Shown: positions 9,210 to 17,287 of the stretch, piece after piece
Layout: every line of letters begins with the position of its first letter
How positions within the stretch are numbered: position 1 is the first letter of the stretch
Assembly: GCA_944324265.1 (NCBI GenBank)
Contig: CALUVS010000011.1
Span: 1-56,612 of the forward strand
Reading direction: 5' to 3'
Length of the DNA stretch: 56,612 bases
Source: an uncultured Traorella sp.
Lineage (GTDB): Bacteria > Bacillota_I > Bacilli_A > Erysipelotrichales > Erysipelotrichaceae
The notes under the pieces: model-generated
Told to the model about the DNA's origin: nothing
The model's database searches: none
Seen by the model: only the letters and a program-made list of their open reading frames with translations
Translations under genes and position numbers: made by a program

Positions 9210-10438
9210 CCCGGATAAATCACATGTTCACCTTTGGGATCAAAGGATGTCAATTGCTTATCCAAAAGCATGGAACATCTTTGGATTTTATAAAAGCCAT
9301 AGTGAGATCGTATTTCATCCATCGTTTTTTCCAGTTTTCTGGTCTTTGCTTTTTTTTCTTCATCAAATAAGCTCATCTGCCGAAAGGATAGATTGCTTTC
9401 TAGCTTAGACATGGAGACAGATAAGCTTCGCAGAGGATGATGAAAATCATAGTTTTTCTGAAGCAATTGCATTGCTTCCGCAATCATTTCTGCACTGAGA
9501 TCGGTACTTTCCTTTAATCGGCATTGACGTGTATACCATTTGAGATCACATGTACGATACCCAATACTGAGACAGCCTCCTCTCATCCCCATTTCACGCA
9601 GCGAAGAAGCCACCGCTTCGCACAGAACACTGAAAATCAGCTTTGCTTCCTGTAAATTTTTGATATCTTTGGAGGCCGTAATACCGTGACTGACCGATTT
9701 TGCTTTCACTTTCGTTCCGCTGAGGGCTACTTCACTGACATCTTTGCCATTCGCAAACCAATAAATCGTTTCTCCCATTTTTCCTAATTGTTTTTTTAGA
9801 ATCTGAATATCACAATCTGCCAATTCACCGATTGTATGAATATTCAGCTCATGCAATTTGCTTTTGGTGGCACTGCCGACATAAAATAAATCTTCTACGG
9901 GCAAAGAGCCGATTTTAGAACGATAATTTTCTTTGGTGATTACCACAAGACCCGCCGGTTTCACCATATCTGAGCCCAACTTTGCAAAAATCTTATTGAA
10001 GCTGACACCGACAGAGATTGTTATGCCGAATTCATTTAAAACGCGGGTTTGAATTTCATCTGCAATTTTCTCTCCGCTGCCGAATAATAACGCACTGTCC
10101 GTACAATCAATCCATGCTTCATCCAAGCCAAAGCTTTCCACATGATCACTGTATTCACGATAAATATCTTTGATTTTTTCTGTATAGTACACGTATTCCT
10201 CATAATGCGGATGAATCACTAACAAATGCGGGCATTTCTTATAGGCCTCACGCAGTGATTCTCCTGTTATGATATTATATTTTTTGGCAATATCGTTTTT
10301 AGCCAAAATAATACCATGACGATTTTCCTCTTGACCGCCGACAGCCATAGCCACTCCTCGCAGCGAAGGCACTTTCATTTCCTCAATCTGTGCATAACAG
10401 TGATTGATGTCGCAATGAAGAATCACTCGTTCTTTCAT
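9197..10438 (-). CDS. Y-family translesion DNA polymerase (DinB/UvrX-like)
   Basis: The 413-residue protein is an error-prone polymerase of the ImpB/MucB/SamB class. Visible are the N-terminal catalytic Asp in LHCDINHCYAQIE, the second acidic motif ESFGLDEAWID, helix-hairpin-helix residues around HELNIHTIGELADCD, the little-finger domain, and a beta-clamp binding motif RQMSLFDEE near the C-terminus. AGAGGTGAGAGT precedes the ATG. It is divergent from a self-cleaving repressor with a palindromic operator over its promoter, so it is probably DNA-damage inducible. It could be called dinB or uvrX; I cannot separate these. Confidence 0.92.
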   Translation of the reverse strand: MKERVILHCDINHCYAQIEEMKVPSLRGVAMAVGGQEENRHGIILAKNDIAKKYNIITGESLREAYKKCPHLLVIHPHYEEYVYYTEKIKDIYREYSDHVESFGLDEAWIDCTDSALLFGSGEKIADEIQTRVLNEFGITISVGVSFNKIFAKLGSDMVKPAGLVVITKENYRSKIGSLPVEDLFYVGSATKSKLHELNIHTIGELADCDIQILKKQLGKMGETIYWFANGKDVSEVALSGTKVKAKSVSHGITASKDIKNLQEAKLIFSVLCEAVASSLREMGMRGGCLSIGYRTCDLKWYTRQCRLKESTDLSAEMIAEAMQLLQKNYDFHHPLRSLSVSMSKLESNLSFRQMSLFDEEKKAKTRKLEKTMDEIRSHYGFYKIQRCSMLLDKQLTSFDPKGEHVIYPGCMI

Positions 10439-10456
10439 ACTCTCACCTCTGCTTTA

Positions 10457-10499
10457 ATAATAGACCTAAAGTTATCATTTTTCAAGTTAAAATGATAAC
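10457..10499 (-). promoter_or_regulatory. polymerase promoter inside a palindromic operator
   Basis: GTTATCATTTT (10471-10481) and AAAATGATAAC (10489-10499) are a perfect 11-bp inverted repeat with a seven-base centre. On the minus strand the -35 TTGAAA (10480-10485) lies in its middle, with a 17-base spacer to TATTAT (10457-10462). A repressor bound to the palindrome would block this promoter. The divergent S24 repressor is the obvious candidate. Confidence 0.75.
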
Positions 10500-10534
10500 T
10501 TTATGATGGATATTTTTGTAAGTAAATTCATCTA

Positions 10535-10563
10535 TTGACAATTATGATGTTTTATTTTAGAAT
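10535..10563 (+). promoter_or_regulatory. promoter of the S24 repressor gene
   Basis: TTGACA, 17-base spacer, TAGAAT. The start codon lies 16 bases after the -10, so the leader is only about ten bases and is mostly the ribosome site AGGTG. Confidence 0.75.
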
Positions 10564-10579
10564 GAATTCAGGTGATAAT

Positions 10580-11176
10580 ATGCTTCAATGTCAAATAATC
10601 AAGCAAAGAAAACAACAATTAAACTTAAAAATCGATGATATCGTTGAATATGTCGGGGTATCCCGCCCGACTGTCTGCCGTTGGCTGGCAGGCACTACTC
10701 AGCGCATTACTCCTGAAAAATTAAATCGTTTAGCTGAAATACTGCAGACAACGCCGGATCATCTCAACGGCAAAGATAATGACAGTGTCATGAAGCCAAT
10801 CTTAGGCGTAGTCAAAGCGGGATATGACATGTTTGCGGAAGAGAATATACTTGGTTATGAAGAAGTCAGTCAGCAGGAAAGCCGTCAAGGAGATTTTTAT
10901 CTGCGAGTTCAGGGAGATTCTATGATCGGTGCCCGTATTTATGAGGGAGATTTGCTTTATGTCAAATCCTGCAGTGATGTGGAAAGCGGACAAATTGCAA
11001 TCGTATTGATCAACGGCAATGAAGCAACTGTTAAAAGAGTTATCAAAAAAGAAAATATGCTGATACTGGAAGCCAGCAATCCTACTGTAGAAAATCGTTA
11101 TTTTACTGCTCAGGAGGTAGAAGAAATTCCTATTCGCATCATTGGACGAGTCGTCCACAACAAAGTCATTTTTTAA
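10580..11176 (+). CDS. LexA/CI-like self-cleaving repressor (XRE HTH + S24 peptidase)
   Basis: The 198-residue protein has an N-terminal Cro/CI-type HTH (residues about 5-60; DIVEYVGVSRPTVCRW) and a C-terminal S24 domain. The likely autocleavage site is Ala80-Gly81 (VVKAGYD), the catalytic Ser114 is in QGDSMIG, and the catalytic Lys152 is in EATVKRV. RecA-stimulated cleavage would relieve repression after DNA damage, as in HdiR-type regulators. I chose the ATG at 10580 because AGGTG lies just upstream and the promoter leaves no room for an earlier start. It most likely controls the divergent polymerase and itself. Confidence 0.92.
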   Translation: MLQCQIIKQRKQQLNLKIDDIVEYVGVSRPTVCRWLAGTTQRITPEKLNRLAEILQTTPDHLNGKDNDSVMKPILGVVKAGYDMFAEENILGYEEVSQQESRQGDFYLRVQGDSMIGARIYEGDLLYVKSCSDVESGQIAIVLINGNEATVKRVIKKENMLILEASNPTVENRYFTAQEVEEIPIRIIGRVVHNKVIF

Positions 11177-11180
11177 TTAT

Positions 11181-11205
11181 AAAAGCACTCATCACGAGTG
11201 CTTTT
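11181..11205. terminator. bidirectional terminator
   Basis: AAAAGCACTC and GAGTGCTTTT form a 10-bp stem between convergent genes, flanked by A/T runs. Confidence 0.88.
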
Positions 11206-11215
11206 TGTATGTCAT

Positions 11216-11728
11216 TTACATTATTTTTTCAAAAGCCAATCTTTCTCCATCAGCTTGATCAATCTTGCCGCAGTAAATAAAACCGCTTGTGAGAAGAACA
11301 TGCTGCATTTTCTTATTCATTTCATGGGTATCCACACGAAGAGAGTGAACATTGCGCTGCGTGCAGATCTGCCAAGCTGACGCAAATACTTCTTTGCCTA
11401 AACCTTTTCCTCTGGCAATCTGTCCGATTGTCATGCGATGAATCACGGCGTAAGGTTCATTGCTCAGCCATTGCCCGCGAATATCCAGATAGGCCTTATC
11501 TCCTTCAAAATCCAAGCAAAGATAACCAATCACTGTTTCATTTTCACAGATCAGATATCCTCGCTGCTTTTCAATATCTTCCTGAATCGATGAAATATTC
11601 GGATAGCCTGACTGCCATTGATCAATGCCCTGTTCTTTTAAATGAAGCTTGGCTTGTTCAATAAAGCTATTGATTTGTTCTGTGTCTTTGGGCTTTGCCA
11701 AACAAAGTCCTATCTTTTTCTCACTCAT
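11216..11728 (-). CDS. GNAT-family N-acetyltransferase
   Basis: The 170-residue protein has the acetyl-CoA-binding segment RMTIGQIARGKGLGKEVFA and ends with the usual variable GNAT tail. The substrate is unknown. A 35-base gap separates it from the HAD gene upstream on the same strand. Confidence 0.86.
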   Translation of the reverse strand: MSEKKIGLCLAKPKDTEQINSFIEQAKLHLKEQGIDQWQSGYPNISSIQEDIEKQRGYLICENETVIGYLCLDFEGDKAYLDIRGQWLSNEPYAVIHRMTIGQIARGKGLGKEVFASAWQICTQRNVHSLRVDTHEMNKKMQHVLLTSGFIYCGKIDQADGERLAFEKIM

Positions 11729-11763
11729 AGCATCATCCTATTTTTAAATTTTGAAAATAAATT

Positions 11764-12543
11764 TTAATCAATCAGCTTGAAGTGTCTGCAGGCATCATAA
11801 ATGCCTTCTTCCTGATTGCTTTTGGTCACATAGGAAGCGGCCTTTTTCAGTTCCTCTGTTCCATTGCCCATGCAGATGCCGATCTTAGCATGTTCAATCA
11901 TTTCCAGATCATTGTTGCCATCACCAAACGCAATGTATTCTCTGCATTGAAAATATTCCATCATTTTTAAGATTCCTTGATATTTGCTTGTTTTGGCACA
12001 TAGATCCGCATAGCTGACAACCCCGGGAAATACCGCAATATCTTCAATTTTTTTAAACGCCTCAAATCCGCTTTCTTTAGGAGCATACACCATCGCCATC
12101 AAAAACTTTTTGCCTTCCAATGACTTGATTTCCAGCATCCCTTCATTTAAAAAATCATGAACTTCTTTGACATACTCATTGGGTTCATCCAATAAAAACC
12201 AATCATCCTTGGTTTCCCAGGAAGTCACCAATCCTTCTTTTCTTGCAATTTCCGCAATCTGAGCTACTGCTTTCTCAGATAAATATTCTTCATATAAACA
12301 ATGTTGGTTTTGATCCAAAATAATCTGTCCGTTATTTAAGACATATCCATCCCATTGAATTTCATTCAGACGTCCGCCCTGCACAAGACTTAATCCTCTT
12401 CCGGTAGCCAAAGCGATGCGATATCCTTTGTTCTGCAGCTGTTTCAATGCCGCAATTGTCAAATCACTGACTTGATGTGTTGTCTCATCAAACAATGTCC
12501 CATCAACATCAAAAAAGATTGCCTCTTTTACTTGTTCAGCCAT
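11764..12543 (-). CDS. Cof-type HAD-superfamily hydrolase
   Basis: A 259-residue sugar-phosphate-type phosphatase with HAD motif I FFDVDGTLFDE, motif II ALATGRG and motif IV FGDGNNDLEM. Cof-type (class IIB cap) enzymes dephosphorylate small sugar phosphates or flavin intermediates; the real substrate cannot be read from sequence. Its start overlaps the end of a second HAD gene by 16 bases, and GGAAAGG precedes the ATG. Confidence 0.92.
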   Translation of the reverse strand: MAEQVKEAIFFDVDGTLFDETTHQVSDLTIAALKQLQNKGYRIALATGRGLSLVQGGRLNEIQWDGYVLNNGQIILDQNQHCLYEEYLSEKAVAQIAEIARKEGLVTSWETKDDWFLLDEPNEYVKEVHDFLNEGMLEIKSLEGKKFLMAMVYAPKESGFEAFKKIEDIAVFPGVVSYADLCAKTSKYQGILKMMEYFQCREYIAFGDGNNDLEMIEHAKIGICMGNGTEELKKAASYVTKSNQEEGIYDACRHFKLID

Positions 12544-13352
12544 TTCAATATCGCCTTTCCTGCTCCATTATCTTCACAAGATTCACCTATTTCGTAGGCC
12601 TTTTCTTTGATAGCCTCTACGCTTTCCTTCATGGCAACGGAATAAGGGAAATTCTCAAACATCGAAAGATCATTTCCGCTGTCTCCCATGACCAATATTT
12701 CATTTGGATCAAGCTCTTTCATCTGAGCAATTTTCTTTAAAGCAGCTCCTTTACTTACTTTGCTGCTGACAATTTCAATTTCCTTAGGAATAGATGAAGT
12801 AATATAAAGTCCTTCTATTTGCGAAAGCTGACGGATGACTTTTTCCAATGCTTGGTCATTGGTTGTCATTACTTCAATGTTCAGCGGCTGAGCTGCCATC
12901 ATTTCATCAAAATCATTGACATCCTCAATACTCAAATAGAAATCTTTTGAGAACATATTTTTATCATAGGCCTGCATTGCTTGATAGAAATCTTCCACTA
13001 CAATTTCTTTTGAACGATATGCCATCATGCGATCTTTGGTGTAAACGATCATGCCTAAACCGCAGGATAAAATAATATCTGAAGCTTTCTTCATTTCCTG
13101 TTCATTCAAGCTTTCAAGCACCGTCAAGGTCTGATCCTTGCTGTGAAATAACGCTCCATTCAATAAGATGGCATCACAGAAAAAACCGAATTGCTGAAAG
13201 ATCGGCTGAACTTGAATCATATCTCTGCCGGTGGCAATCATAAATTCTTTTCCTTCATTGAGGATCTGAAGCACTGCTTGTCGATTGAAATCAGAAAGCT
13301 TTCCTTTATCAAGCAAGGTGCCGTCCAAATCACTTACAAAGCATTTGATCAT
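12528..13352 (-). CDS. Cof-type HAD-superfamily hydrolase
   Basis: A 274-residue paralogue of the next gene, with motif I FVSDLDGTLLD, motif II MIATGRD and motif IV VMGDSGNDLSMF. The ATG at 13352 lies two bases after the aminopeptidase stop (TAAttATG), so it probably relies on reinitiation. A TTG 15 bases upstream is in frame but less likely. Substrate unknown. Confidence 0.9.
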   Translation of the reverse strand: MIKCFVSDLDGTLLDKGKLSDFNRQAVLQILNEGKEFMIATGRDMIQVQPIFQQFGFFCDAILLNGALFHSKDQTLTVLESLNEQEMKKASDIILSCGLGMIVYTKDRMMAYRSKEIVVEDFYQAMQAYDKNMFSKDFYLSIEDVNDFDEMMAAQPLNIEVMTTNDQALEKVIRQLSQIEGLYITSSIPKEIEIVSSKVSKGAALKKIAQMKELDPNEILVMGDSGNDLSMFENFPYSVAMKESVEAIKEKAYEIGESCEDNGAGKAILKWLNK

Positions 13353-13354
13353 AA

Positions 13355-14581
13355 TTATATTGCCCAAACACCATTTTTAAAGATTGGGGTCTGATTGCCG
13401 CTGAAATCTGTTCCGATAATTTCCAGATCCTCAGAACCAATCATAAAGTCAACATGGTTGACAGAATCATTAAAGCCAACCTTTTCAAAGTCTTCATCGC
13501 TCATATTTTCATAGCCTTGAATGTTGTTTTTAAATGCCGCACCGAAGGCCAAGTGACAGCAGGCATTTTCATCAAATAAGGTATTGAAGAACATCAATCC
13601 CGTCTGATTTACCGGTGAGTCATATGGAACCAAAGCTACTTCTCCCAAATGACGGCTGGCTTCATCCATATTTAACATATCTTCTAATACTTGCTGGCCT
13701 TTTTCTGCTTCTACTTTGACAGCCTTTCCTCTTTCAAAAGTAACTTTGAAGTTTTCAACCAATTGTCCTTTTAGGCTTAATGGTTTCGTAGATACAACAA
13801 CTCCGTCTACGCCATCTCTTTTTGGCATTGTAAATACTTCTTCTGTCGGCATATTCGCTGTAAAATCGCGTCCCAGCATATTGGTTTCACGAGCACTGAT
13901 CCATACATGATTTGGCTGCAGATGCAGTTTCAAATCAGTTCCATTGCTTGATTTATATGTTAAATAATCCAAATTCATGGCATTCAGTTTCTCGCTTTTT
14001 TCCTGCAGATAAGCAATATGACGTTTCCATTCCTGAACAGGATCATCAAAATCCAAACGAGTTGTTTTGATAATTGCTTCCCATAATTTTGTCACTGCTT
14101 CTTCCTCATTCAGCTCTGGGAATACTTTTTTAGCCCAGCTGACAGAAGGCAGGGCAATGATCAGCCATTGATTTTTATTATCTTCCATATCACGATATTT
14201 CTTCAATATCTTATAACGAGCGACCTGAACATTGCTCATTTTCTTAGAATCAACTCCGGCAAAAGCATCTGGATCACTGTCTTCCAAATAAATCAGACAT
14301 GGCAGATTTTCTGCACGAGCTTTCATCTTTTCTTCTACCCATGTTTCCACATGCGATAAATCTTCTTCACTTTGGTTGAGATAGTGCAGCTTGGTAATAC
14401 CGTCATGGCTCCAGTCCACACTGACTTTTCTGGCTCCGCAGGCATAGCATTCTTTTACCACTTGATAAGCAAAATCAGCTAAAGCTGTGGATGCAAAAAC
14501 AATGACATCTTGTCCTTTTTGTAAGTTGATGCCGACTTGTACAGCTAAACGAGCATATTTTTCATAGATTACTTGATTCAT
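13355..14581 (-). CDS. pepS: M29-family metallo-aminopeptidase (AmpS/PepS type)
   Basis: The 408-residue cytoplasmic exopeptidase removes N-terminal residues from peptides. M29 hallmarks are visible: NMPTEEVF and GEVALVPYDSPVN with metal-binding Glu residues, ACCHLAFGAAF, and VNHVDFMIGS with a His/Asp ligand. GAGGTGAATAAAA precedes the ATG. It is the first gene of a three-gene unit with the two HAD phosphatases. Confidence 0.93.
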   Translation of the reverse strand: MNQVIYEKYARLAVQVGINLQKGQDVIVFASTALADFAYQVVKECYACGARKVSVDWSHDGITKLHYLNQSEEDLSHVETWVEEKMKARAENLPCLIYLEDSDPDAFAGVDSKKMSNVQVARYKILKKYRDMEDNKNQWLIIALPSVSWAKKVFPELNEEEAVTKLWEAIIKTTRLDFDDPVQEWKRHIAYLQEKSEKLNAMNLDYLTYKSSNGTDLKLHLQPNHVWISARETNMLGRDFTANMPTEEVFTMPKRDGVDGVVVSTKPLSLKGQLVENFKVTFERGKAVKVEAEKGQQVLEDMLNMDEASRHLGEVALVPYDSPVNQTGLMFFNTLFDENACCHLAFGAAFKNNIQGYENMSDEDFEKVGFNDSVNHVDFMIGSEDLEIIGTDFSGNQTPIFKNGVWAI

Positions 14582-14641
14582 TTTTATTCACCTCGGACTC
14601 ATTATATCATAGGCTTTTATTAAAGTTAAAGAAAACGAATT

Positions 14642-15316
14642 TTATTCATAGGCATTTGCTTCAAGGAAATCACGGATACCGGCAAAAATCGCTGAAGCAA
14701 TCTTTTTTTGATAATCGGCTTTTTGAAGCAGACTTAATTCCTGCGGATTACTTAAAAAGCCGCATTCGATCAAGACTCCCGGAATTCGGGCTTCATTTAG
14801 TAAATAATATTCTGCTTGTTTGATTGATTTATTGTTGCCAAGAAGCTGAATCAGCTGATCCTGTAAGTACTGTGCCAATTGCATGGATAATTCATTTTCT
14901 CCATGAAATACCTGAGCTCCGCTGACAGTTTCGCTGGGATACGTATTTAAATGCAGAGAGATGAATAAGTCATTTTTTTCATCATTGATGATCTGTACTC
15001 TTTTTTTCATATCTTCTTTTTTTCTTTTGATTGAATTGGGCATGGCTAAATCCTGATCCTCGCTGCGTGTCATTCTCACAATAGCCCCATGCTCTGTTAA
15101 TATTTTTTCTACTTCTTTTGCTATTGCCAAATTTAATGGCGCTTCATAAACACCATTGACACTTGCTCCTTGATCTTTTCCGCCATGTCCGGCATCAATG
15201 ACAATGGATATCCCATCCAAAGGCCGAAACAGCCAATGCTGAAAAGCTTGTACAGACAAAGAAGAAATGACAAACAAAAGACTGACAGTCAAAAAAATTC
15301 CTATATATTTTTTCAT
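14642..15316 (-). CDS. cwlD: N-acetylmuramoyl-L-alanine amidase, CwlD-like
   Basis: The 224-residue protein has an N-terminal membrane/signal segment (residues about 3-25) and an amidase_3 domain. Zinc-binding and catalytic residues are visible in VIDAGHGGKDQGA (His), LNLAIAKEVE (Glu), ISLHLNTYPS (His) and GVLIECGFLSN (Glu). The family cuts the amide bond between MurNAc and L-Ala; CwlD proper makes muramic lactam in spore cortex, but no sporulation gene here supports that specific role. It is divergent from an XRE regulator. Confidence 0.88.
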   Translation of the reverse strand: MKKYIGIFLTVSLLFVISSLSVQAFQHWLFRPLDGISIVIDAGHGGKDQGASVNGVYEAPLNLAIAKEVEKILTEHGAIVRMTRSEDQDLAMPNSIKRKKEDMKKRVQIINDEKNDLFISLHLNTYPSETVSGAQVFHGENELSMQLAQYLQDQLIQLLGNNKSIKQAEYYLLNEARIPGVLIECGFLSNPQELSLLQKADYQKKIASAIFAGIRDFLEANAYE

Positions 15317-15343
15317 GATTCACCTGATTTCATTGTATGCATC

Positions 15344-15380
15344 ACTTGAGTTATTCAGTCAATGAACAAAGAACTCAAGT
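15344..15380. promoter_or_regulatory. 9-bp inverted repeat between divergent genes
   Basis: ACTTGAGTT and AACTCAAGT, perfectly inverted, are separated by 19 bases. They lie between the cwlD-like gene and the XRE gene, just upstream of the XRE -35. A candidate operator for the XRE regulator. Confidence 0.5.
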
Positions 15381-15389
15381 ATTCCTTGA

Positions 15390-15418
15390 TTGTTTTTTGA
15401 CCAATCGAAATCTATAAT
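15390..15418 (+). promoter_or_regulatory. promoter of the XRE regulator
   Basis: TTGTTT, 17-base spacer, TATAAT, followed by an AGGAGG ribosome site and the start at 15447. Confidence 0.65.
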
Positions 15419-15446
15419 ATTCTTAAACAAAGCAAGGAGGTATAAA

Positions 15447-16220
15447 ATGTTTCAGACAGATACAATTGCCAAAAAAATCAGAAATGCTCGAATTCGGCTG
15501 AATATGACACAAAATGAATTAGCAGATCAAATGAATGTCAGTTATCAAGCTGTTTCAAATTGGGAAAGAGGAAATTCTTTGCCGGATATTTCTCGATTGA
15601 GTGAGTTATGCAGTCTTCTGCATTTAAGTCTCAATGAACTATTGGGAGAGGATGTGATGCTTGCTGAAAAAATTATACAGGGTGAGCCAGTCAAAAATAT
15701 TCAAATAAAAAATCTGACACATATTGCACCGCTGCTTGAACCTCAGCTGTTAAAGGAATTGATCCGTTCCGCCGATAAAAGCGGCTATCAGCTCAGTGAT
15801 GTAGCTGCATTAGCCCCATTTTTAGAGAGTGAACTGACAGAAGAATTGATCTTAGATCACATAGCTCATGATTTTGATGAAATTTTATCCTTGGCTCCAT
15901 TTCTCAGTGCAGACACAGTCAATCATCTTGTCAACCATGTTGATATCAGCAATGCCTTTATCGATGTCGGCATGTTATGTTCTTTATGTCCTTATTTAAA
16001 TGAACAAAGCATTGAATATTTAGCTCATTTTGTAATGCCGGAGAATCTGACTGTTTTGATTTCAATTGCTCCTTTTACAAATAAAAATACTTTAAAAGAA
16101 TTAATCGAAAGAACAGAAATTCAAGATTTGGATGATTTGATTGAAGGATTGATGAATCTAAAGCCATTTATTGATGAAGAAATCATCAGCAATATCCTAT
16201 ACAGATATAAAAACAATTAA
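15447..16220 (+). CDS. XRE-family regulator with a C-terminal helical repeat array
   Basis: The protein has 257 residues. Residues about 5-60 are a classical HTH (LNMTQNELADQMNVSYQAVSNWERG). The remainder, about 85-255, is a series of roughly 35-residue units sharing a motif like LAPFL followed by a helix such as ELTEELI or ADTVNHLV; five or six copies can be seen (APLLEPQ, LAPFLES, LAPFLSA, LCPYLNE, IAPFTNK, LKPFIDE). This suggests a superhelical sensor or interaction domain. I chose the ATG at 15447 because AGGAGG lies seven bases upstream. The signal it senses is unknown. Confidence 0.85.
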   Translation: MFQTDTIAKKIRNARIRLNMTQNELADQMNVSYQAVSNWERGNSLPDISRLSELCSLLHLSLNELLGEDVMLAEKIIQGEPVKNIQIKNLTHIAPLLEPQLLKELIRSADKSGYQLSDVAALAPFLESELTEELILDHIAHDFDEILSLAPFLSADTVNHLVNHVDISNAFIDVGMLCSLCPYLNEQSIEYLAHFVMPENLTVLISIAPFTNKNTLKELIERTEIQDLDDLIEGLMNLKPFIDEEIISNILYRYKNN

Positions 16221-16254
16221 AAAATGCCGTATTTTTTCAATAAATACGGCTTTT
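16221..16254. terminator. bidirectional terminator
   Basis: GCCGTATTT and AAATACGGC form a 9-bp stem between convergent genes with A/T runs on both sides. It touches the stop of the kinase-like gene. Confidence 0.85.
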
Positions 16255-16735
16255 ATCTGACATCAATCACTTGAAATTCTTCTTCTGCTGTCGGTTCTTC
16301 AAAGCGCTGATCCAATCGTTCTAATAATTCTCCTTCAATGATATATTGTCTTCCTTCTTTTTGAGCATTCAGCTGATTTCGCTCAAATAAACGCTGCTTT
16401 CTCACTTCATCATCAACTTGAAGATAAATGAGCTCATAGGCAAGCTCTTTTTCCTTTAATTTTCTTATCAGCTGTTTTCTTTCTTCCTTTGTCCAAAATC
16501 CATAATCCAAAATACAGCTGATATCCTGCCGAAGCAAATCAGGAATCAGGGTAAGAAAATAATCGACAATCCGACTGGCTGTTTGATTATGTGCCTCCTT
16601 TAAGCATCCGTCATACAGCTTTAACATCACATCATCAATAGATAAGATGACTGCTTTTTCCTGTTCCATGATTTTCTTTGCCATTGAGGTTTTACCGCTG
16701 GCAATTTTGCCGCATAATACGATAACTCTACTCAT
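16253..16735 (-). CDS. AAA_33-type P-loop nucleotide/small-molecule kinase
   Basis: A 160-residue protein with the Walker A motif GKIASGKTS at the N-terminus, an acidic motif in LSIDDVM and an Arg-rich lid (QRLFERNQL). Related P-loop kinases phosphorylate small molecules, antibiotics or nucleotides; the substrate here is unknown. Its start overlaps the end of the GNAT gene by eight bases, so they are one operon. Confidence 0.8.
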   Translation of the reverse strand: MSRVIVLCGKIASGKTSMAKKIMEQEKAVILSIDDVMLKLYDGCLKEAHNQTASRIVDYFLTLIPDLLRQDISCILDYGFWTKEERKQLIRKLKEKELAYELIYLQVDDEVRKQRLFERNQLNAQKEGRQYIIEGELLERLDQRFEEPTAEEEFQVIDVR

Positions 16736-17210
16736 GATCCTCCAATATAACTTCCATGCCGACTTTCTGCGGCTTCAATCCCATTTTTTCATAAAAATGC
16801 ATTGCACCTTTGTTTTCTGCCCATACATTCAATGTCACATTATAACATTTTTCTTGTTTGGCAAAATTGATGACATATTCATAAAGCTTTTGACCGATAT
16901 GCATATGACGTTTTTTTCCATCTACGCATAGATCATCAATATATAATGTCTTAATATCTGTGAGAATATTATTATCAATGTGCTGCACAAATACACAGAA
17001 GGCATACCCCAGCACACATTCATTTTCATCTACAGCTACAAATATGGGAGTTTTATCATCAGAGATCAATTGAGATAATTGTTCATCTGTATATTTCTTT
17101 GCATTGGCTTTAAACAAATCCGGTCTTTGACTGTGATGTACATTCAGAACTTGACATAATAAATCATCAATCATCGGCATATCCTTCATTTCAGCTCTTC
17201 TTATTTTCAT
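16728..17210 (-). CDS. GNAT-family N-acetyltransferase
   Basis: A 160-residue GNAT protein with DLCVDGKKRHMHIGQKLYEYV as the acetyl-CoA-binding strand-loop-helix and MHFYEKMGLKP near the C-terminus. AAAAGGAGTG precedes the ATG, and an extended -10 (TGCTATAAT) lies just upstream. It is translationally coupled to the P-loop kinase gene. Substrate unknown. Confidence 0.87.
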   Translation of the reverse strand: MKIRRAEMKDMPMIDDLLCQVLNVHHSQRPDLFKANAKKYTDEQLSQLISDDKTPIFVAVDENECVLGYAFCVFVQHIDNNILTDIKTLYIDDLCVDGKKRHMHIGQKLYEYVINFAKQEKCYNVTLNVWAENKGAMHFYEKMGLKPQKVGMEVILEDHE

Positions 17211-17244
17211 AAAAACTCACTCCTTTTGGATATTATAGCACAGC

Positions 17245-17282
17245 AAAAAACATGCATCTATAAAAATATAAATGCATGCTTG
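17245..17282 (-). terminator. terminator of the transketolase operon
   Basis: CATGCAT and ATGCATG arms pair around an A/T-rich loop just after the transketolase C-subunit stop, followed on the minus strand by TTTTTT. Confidence 0.75.
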
Positions 17283-17287
17283 TTTTA

